Shown piece after piece: positions 58,652 through 64,000 of a stretch of 64,000 bases of DNA. Under the pieces are notes generated by a model, which saw only the letters and a program-made list of their open reading frames with translations, was not told where the DNA came from and did not search any database. The position numbers and the translations under genes are program-made. The stretch comes from Pezicula radicicola (lineage: Eukaryota > Ascomycota > Leotiomycetes > Helotiales > Dermateaceae). Location of the stretch: positions 440,101 through 504,100 of the forward strand of contig PDUO01000035.1 in NCBI GenBank assembly GCA_003008705.1, in the 5' to 3' direction. The stretch's first letter is position 1. Every line of letters begins with the position of its first letter.

Positions 58652-59506
58652 TCAATATCCAGGATTCTCGATGCGCTCTCGCAACAGTACAGTGAAGTAT
58701 TGCTGATGTTCCAAGCAGTTGTGCGTAACACAAGCACAAGGGTTACCATAACGATACTTCTTCGCCTCATACCACTCCAATGAAACCTCCATCCATCGAT
58801 TAGTGCCAGAAGAAGATCGAACGAAGTATCGGAACTTCTTCTTTCCACCAGGGTTAGCGTACTCGTCCTCGACAATGGTGATCAATTGCTCGACGGGGTA
58901 CATTATTTCTGGCTTGATTGACTCGATCCATCCTGCGCGATGTCTCTCCTCCTTGTCCCACTCCAAGAAATCCTCCAAGGCTTTGCCATCTTCGTCGTGA
59001 ACTGTAACGTCGTCCATCTCGCAGCAGAATACCCCTTCGGGTTCCGGCATGGTTTCTGTGTTGAGGTATTGCTGACGCATGATGAATGGTTCTCCGTCGA
59101 GACCGATGGCCCAGGTACTGTTTACAATTGAGGGGTTTTGGATTTCGTCGTAGTTACTAGCGATTGGATTGTGAAGGAGATTTTGACTGTTTTCGAAAGG
59201 GGTGATGTTTATGATTGGAGGCTTTGGGGTGTTGTTGTAGTTACTAGCGATTGGATAGTCAAAGAGATTGTGACTGCCTCTGAAGGGTACCTCTGGGGTG
59301 TCCTTGTAGTTGTGAGCCATTGGAGAGCGAAAGTGAAATTCACTATCTCCGGAAGGAGTGCTGTAGTTGCTAGGAGCATATTCGCTATCGCTAGGAACAT
59401 ACTCGCTATCGCTAGTGCAGTCCTCGGCTATTGGTTGAGTGTTCTTCGAGGCTGAGATTGGTTCTCCATGCTCCCAATGGATCTGTGCATTGATTGGGAA
59501 ATCCAT
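58652..59506 (-). CDS. Orphan protein, tandem paralogue of the 57.3-58.1 kb gene
   Basis: Intronless, 284 aa. The N-terminal third is low-complexity with internal repeats: SDSEYVPSDSEYAPSNYSTP and the motif PIASNYN/D twice, with HNYKDTPEVP before it. The C-terminal half carries GVFCCEMDD, RAGWIESIKPEIMYPVEQLI, KFRYFVRSSSGTNRWMEVSL and CACVTHNCLEHQ. It shares the FCCEM block and the RYF..W(V/M)EV region with its neighbour, in the same order and orientation, so a tandem duplication followed by divergence is likely. Function unknown. Confidence 0.65.
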   Translation of the reverse strand: MDFPINAQIHWEHGEPISASKNTQPIAEDCTSDSEYVPSDSEYAPSNYSTPSGDSEFHFRSPMAHNYKDTPEVPFRGSHNLFDYPIASNYNNTPKPPIINITPFENSQNLLHNPIASNYDEIQNPSIVNSTWAIGLDGEPFIMRQQYLNTETMPEPEGVFCCEMDDVTVHDEDGKALEDFLEWDKEERHRAGWIESIKPEIMYPVEQLITIVEDEYANPGGKKKFRYFVRSSSGTNRWMEVSLEWYEAKKYRYGNPCACVTHNCLEHQQYFTVLLRERIENPGY

Positions 59507-60418
59507 TTTGATGCTCGAGGGTTGATAGTTTGATGTTGTCTACAAGAATTCAAGATCGATCAAAGGAAAGATGGCTATTGGAATCATTGAGCCGAAGCGA
59601 GGTCACGGGGTTTGCAGCACTAATTCACTTTGTAGTTATTCTGATACTTTGGCTTTATTGGTGGAAAGCTATTTAGTGCAGTTCACTGACGTCATTCCTT
59701 GTGAGAAGCCTTTCAAACACCAGAAATTACTATTCCATTCCGTTAACTTTGTAAGTGAGGGTGAAAACGTCCTCGCTTAACTTATTGGGACACTACACGA
59801 CATTGTTGAATAACACACTTGACTTCAGCACTTTATTATGTTGAGTTTGTTTATCAAAATTAGAAAAAAAGACAAGTAAAGAGTTTAAATGAAGTTTACG
59901 TAAGACAGGTATGGAAATGGCAGTAGCAGTTTTGTAAGTTTAGTATGGCCTTCAAAAGAAAAGAGGGCAGGGTTCACCAAAAAGATTTGGAGAGCTACAT
60001 CTCGAGACCAAAAAACAATAATAAAAAATCACGAATATGGCAAAACTCCACACTCAACCACCTATCTAGTAGGTAGCTGAGTCGCGGAGAACCTAATTTA
60101 ATAGGTTTTTGATTTCTTCGAGGTACGGTTACCCCGGCGGACTAGCCGGCTTTGGCCATTTAGGGTTTTTTGTCGATTTTGGCCATATAGGGCTTTAGTC
60201 GATCATTATGGTCAGCCAGGATTGTTAGTTGCCGATTTTTGTCGAAGTCGTCGGAGTACAACTGTGGCGATCTACAGGTGTTTGCTCTCGTTGCCTAACA
60301 GTTTTGCTATTTGGAATTTTATACCTATCAAATTAGCACGCTAGACAAGCGAGCTGTGCCAACGCGACGGGCTAGCTTAATTTCATGAGTCTCCTAGAGG
60401 AATCTGCTAATTAGGTAA
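59507..60418. other. Intergenic
   Basis: No gene. Two tandem units of about 26 bp (TTTGGCCATTTAGGG.. and TTTGGCCATATAGGG.., each ending GTCGAT) lie at 60151-60203. Confidence 0.45.
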
Positions 60419-60580
60419 GGTACCATACGAATTGGTTTATGAGAGATCATTTTGATTTGGGCCAGCGGGCTACCCAAATCAAGTAGGTTACCTAAATCAA
60501 GTGGGTTACTTAAGTCGATCTCTTATGTCTCAATAGATAGCTATTGAAAATGATCTCTTACAGATAAATTTGTACGGTAC
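60419..60580. mobile_element. MITE copy 3, with 18-bp repeats inside
   Basis: Left end GGTACCATACGAATTGG.. TTATGAGAGATCATTTTGAT; right end, reversed, GTACCGTACAAATTTATCTG then TAAGAGATCATTTTC. Between them, on the minus strand, are three 18-bp units (TAAGTAACCCACTTGATTTA, GGTAACCTACTTGATTT, GGGTAGCCCGCTGGCCC). No ORF. Confidence 0.85.
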
Positions 60581-60871
60581 TCAAGTCACTCAAATACTTA
60601 AAACTAAAATAAAGATAGTAGACTGATACGTGTCTCTGTGGTTGGCACTTTCTATGTGAATTAAGTTATTGGCATAGAACGATTCACCAAAACAAGGGCT
60701 GCACCAGCAAGGATTTTGCTTTAGCATTGACAAATTAGTAATTGTGAAGTATTTTTATTTTGAATTCCCACTTCATACATCATAATCTATCCAAATCTAT
60801 ATCCAAAAATCCTTGTGGGCTAGCAACACCATATACTAGATAATAACCCGATTATTCTGCCAATATCCCCG
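60581..60871. other. Intergenic
   Basis: AT-rich 3' flank of the coiled-coil gene; no feature. Confidence 0.4.
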
Positions 60872-61649
60872 CTACTCCATGTCTACTAACTCGGTGTTTC
60901 GAGTTTGTAAGCCGTTTACGTGGCCTCTTAAGTTCGCAGTCTCTTGTTGCAAGTTTGTGTTTTGGCGCCCGACCTCGTTGAGCTGGGCACGCTCTTCAGC
61001 CATTTTGGTATGGGTAAAGATGTACCTCTCTCGATAACGGGTCTCGAGAGTTGCGACTTGTTGCTTTAGCTTGGTGTTTTCTTGGGTTAATGCTGGGTCC
61101 GGCGTTGACAGTTTAGCAACTTGCTGTTTGAGCCTGGAATTCTCTCGGAGTAGGTCTTGGTCGGGTCGCTTATTGGTATACTGAGAGGCAGCAGAAGGAA
61201 GTTCGGGAAGGCTGTCACCAGACTCAAGCCAAGCTCGAGATCTGAGGTATCTCTCGACGGACGTCATTCTGTTCTTGATTCTGCTTATGCTTATTGTTTT
61301 CTGCGTTGTTCTGCGAACCGATGTTGCTTGACGACGCATAGCATCTGGACTAACAGGACGACCGGTGCCGAACCTACAAAAGAGTTAGCAACTAGAAGAT
61401 GGTCTCCGAGAACTTAAAAACTTACTTCCGACGTTAGGTATACTCGTTGAACATACCTGTATCAGTACTCAATGGTGCTGGTATCTTGGGTGCCTCCACC
61501 GGCACTCGGTTGTCGATGATGTTGCCCTCATCGTCGAGTGGGAAGAAGGATCCGTCCTTTTCCACGACTTGGAACCTCCTTCCGCTGTTTTTCGCCGGCG
61601 CTGATGCGCTTAGGTTGGCGGAACCGTTTTAAAGTCCTGATATGTCCAT
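60872..61649 (-). pseudogene. Coiled-coil protein gene, start unclear, possible premature stop
   Basis: Exon 2 (61344-60872) encodes MRRQATSVRRTTQKTISI and a long heptad-like region (LLRENSRLKQQVAKLS, LTQENTKLKQQVATLETRYR, ERAQLNEVGRQNTNLQQE). Through intron 61345-61456 it joins in phase to exon 1, whose frame reads VVEKDGSFFPLDDEGNIIDN and RVPVEAPKIPAPLSTDT. Going upstream, that frame meets TAA at 61629-61631, seven codons after the only ATG (61649). Either the gene is broken at its start or there is an unseen upstream exon spliced past the stop (AG sites exist near 61615). If exon 1 is not used, the Met at 61339 gives 155 aa. bZIP-like basic residues precede the coil, but no canonical bZIP was confirmed. 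Confidence 0.5.
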
Positions 61650-61671
61650 AATGGTGACTTTGGCACGATTT

Positions 61672-61707
61672 TGGTGTAAATGGTGTAAATGGTGGAAATG
61701 GTGGAAA
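61672..61707. repeat. 9-bp tandem repeat (TGGTGTAAA / TGGTGGAAA)
   Basis: Four perfect-length units, two of each variant, just upstream of the coiled-coil gene. Confidence 0.9.
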
Positions 61708-63192
61708 TGGTGTTGTGGATTTTCTTTTTCTTTTTGTGAGATAATGTTTTGGATTTGAGAAATAAGGAGGGTTCGTGATGGTAGGCGATTGTAGAATATC
61801 GAAGTGTAAGTGCAAAAACAATGGGTTGTGTTCGAGGATGTTCGATCTAGCGAGGAAGAAAGGAGGAAGAAAGAAGAAAAGGTTGTGAGAGTGCGTTTAA
61901 GTAGGCAAATTTTCCTATTGTTGTTGGTGAATTAAACTTGCTATTATTGAGCGAAAATAAAACGACCGTTGAAAGGTATTGTTACCGGAGATGAATCGTA
62001 AAAGCCATAAGTTCACTTTTTAACACTAGGATATATAAATATATGGAATAATAGGAATGAATGCATTAAAGCTTTCTCATCGCGGTGGCTCAAATCATAC
62101 CACATTTAGTGGTAAATGTAAATATATAGAATAGAGATATCTTTTGGTGAATTTTAAATTTCTTCCCTTCTCAGCCTTCCTATGGCGCGCCTAGAAATTT
62201 CTTCCGAAGTAGTGCTGATGTCTTGCTGGTGGGAGCGAGGCCACAAGATGCTGGTGGTGAACAGACTTTGATAGTGATAAACCGGCAACGAGTGAAACCT
62301 TAAAGCAAAGCTACAAAATCAAACTGGAAGAGGGTCATTTTTCATGGAATGTGAAGGTAGAAATACCATGTCATTGTCCGTCGGCTACCTCTATACACTA
62401 AACCATTCTTTGTTGGTAGAGAAGAATTCGAAAGAGAATAATCCTCACCTTATAACCTTCTATTTACGTTAGAACAATTCATTTTTAAAGAAAACTGAAC
62501 ATCTTGTTGTCAGATAAGGGAGTTTCTGTGATTACCTTGGTTCTACAGCAAATATTTTAAGTTTCAACGACAACCTGATGCAAACGACATTGCTTTGCAA
62601 AACAAGCAAATTGTGTTGCCTGTTTTATTTGGAGATTATCAATCGGATCTCAGATTGCTCGCTTTAATTGATTGAGTAGCAGCTTGGTATTTGAGTAATT
62701 TCTCTCTTCCAATAAGACAACACCAGAAAATGCTCGCTTAATTCACCACTTTTCCTTTCCATTTCAAACCCAATCACCAAATTATATTGCTATCAAAACT
62801 CGACTTAGTACACCTCCAGTCACATACGACCATAGACTAAGGAAAACAGGGCATCCCGTCCGCTCTGCCATACTTAAACCTTAGATCGGTAGATTAGTAG
62901 TTAAGTGGGTGACCATTAGCGAATACCTGCTGTTGTATGTTTTTGCTTCTCCATTTTTCTTCTCTTACTCCGGCCTTCGGCAAAATAATACGTTGTGGAT
63001 CAATGACAATCCCTAAAGCAAAAACTAGCAACTAGTTTTTGGCCTTTTGCAAAACGTTTCCCACCAAGCAAAAAGAAACGGTCTCCATAACCGAATTGTG
63101 CAAGCAAAAAAGGCCCACAAAGCTTACCAAAAAGTCTCAAATTTGTATATTTTCTACCCCAGAAGAAATGCAAAAATGCAAAAGAGAAGTTT
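61708..63192. other. 1.5-kb AT-rich intergenic region
   Basis: No coding or repeat feature was recognised. Confidence 0.45.
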
Positions 63193-63305
63193 TGAACAGA
63201 AGGGGATTCGAACCCCTGCAGGTTGCCCTATGAGAATACTCAGCTTTTAAAGCTGTAAGATATAATATCTTGAGTCACACGCCATAACCACTCGGCCATC
63301 TGTCC
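63193..63305 (-). tRNA. tRNA-Leu (anticodon CAA) with 34-nt intron
   Basis: The acceptor stem GGACAGA pairs with TCTGTTC (one G-U), and the discriminator base is A. D arm GCCGAGTGGTTATGGC. Anticodon stem TGTGA/TCATA with loop CTCAAG; CAA is at 63272-63270. A 34-nt intron (63268-63235) follows one base after the anticodon, the standard place. T arm AGGGG-TTCGAAT-CCCCT. Variable arm GGGCAACCTGC. The genomic plus strand shows the reverse complement. Confidence 0.93.
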
Positions 63306-63864
63306 TGAGGTGTATGTTTGTTGGAAGTGACTTCAGGATTTAGCTTTATATAGTAAAAATTTCAAAAATGTAGCAGATCTTTTCAAGGGAATTGCAATGT
63401 GACTCACCTATTGTTAGGATAGCTCTTTGCGCTTTGCCACAGTTACAGTGGTCGTAAAATAATTGTTTTCATACCTATAGAAGAACTTATATCTGATCAA
63501 TTGTAATCAGTTATCGAGAACAATGGTCAGCGAGTAGTGCCACTGAGCCGCAAGATTCATGTATCAAAATATCATGTGTGTCGCAACTTTGGGGATGTAG
63601 ATCGTTGTGATATTTCAAGAAGTATTATTGAGAGTCTGAGGTCTGTACTAGGTAACAGCACTTCATATTATACCTAGCACATTCTACTACGTGATACAAT
63701 ACAGTAGACCTGTTACTGTAGTCAATTTTATCTCTGGATTACACTAACTGAAAAAGCGTTCTAGTTATGATGGATCTTCCCCAGTCTTAGCACCTAGAAT
63801 ACAGCTATATCTTCCTGTGGAGTCTTTAGTGGTGAAACTTCCTTCTCTCACTAAGCCTTAATAG
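63306..63864. other. Intergenic
   Basis: Nothing supported. Confidence 0.4.
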
Positions 63865-64000
63865 AATAACTGAATCAAGTTACACAAACCAAAAGCGAGT
63901 TACACCGTCTAATAGTAGGCACAATCACTTTAACTCACGTAACTTAGGCGACTCACTTTTTAGGTAACTTACTTAGTCCCGGTAATTCAGTTATTTACCT
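63865..64000. repeat. 18-bp repeat array running off the right edge
   Basis: Mixed-orientation decayed units (ATAACTGAATCAAGTTAC, AGCGAGTTACACC, ACTCACGTAACTTAGGC, TAGGTAACTTACTTAGTCCC). Confidence 0.75.

Overview
The window is nuclear DNA from a filamentous ascomycete. Genes are compact and carry short introns, mostly 47 to 90 nt with GT..AG borders. tRNA genes carry introns. Zn2Cys6 regulators, a LaeA-type methyltransferase, a PTM1-type GOST protein and fungal forms of SRP21, EFL1 and Swd2 are present. A Leotiomycete (Helotiales-like) is a reasonable guess from protein style, but it was not tested against any database. About 23 protein-coding genes, one clear pseudogene, two confident tRNAs, one odd tRNA and a repeat family were resolved. 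Most exon joins below were worked out by hand from splice signals and reading phase.

Layout. 1-15.7 kb is a housekeeping block: ribonucleotide reductase small subunit (5' cut by the window edge), SRP9/SRP21, a DUF1308 protein with two MITEs in its introns, a PTM1-like GOST membrane protein, CTU2 (tRNA thiolation), an OAC1-like mitochondrial carrier, a Swd2-like WD40 protein and a Zn2Cys6 regulator. 15.7-25.4 kb holds a seven-helix DUF7702-like membrane protein, tRNA-Thr(AGT), a 753-aa protein with an internal Zn2Cys6 motif and a U-box cyclophilin. 25.4-39 kb holds a large Zn2Cys6 regulator, a broken short-chain dehydrogenase, a serine-tRNA-like gene, a small Zn2Cys6 protein with two predicted membrane helices, a copper amine oxidase and a small membrane protein. 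39-55 kb holds EFL1/RIA1, a double-PH-domain protein, an uncharacterised Cys-containing protein, a PMP22/Mpv17-family protein, a Gly-rich BTB-like protein, a PEX11-family protein and a LaeA-like methyltransferase. 55-64 kb is sparse and lineage-specific: a tandem pair of related orphan genes, a coiled-coil gene with a suspicious stop codon, repeats and tRNA-Leu(CAA).

The genes do not form one pathway. Small functional echoes exist: two peroxisomal membrane proteins lie 2 kb apart, and ribosome and tRNA biogenesis factors are scattered. The strongest non-genic signal is an 18-bp motif, roughly GAGTAACTNACTTGATTT. It recurs, often as short tandem arrays, at a dozen loci and also forms the interior of a MITE family whose terminal inverted repeats begin near TACGAATTGGTTTATAAGAG. 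No CRISPR array, intact transposase, secondary-metabolite cluster or clearly new enzyme system was seen.
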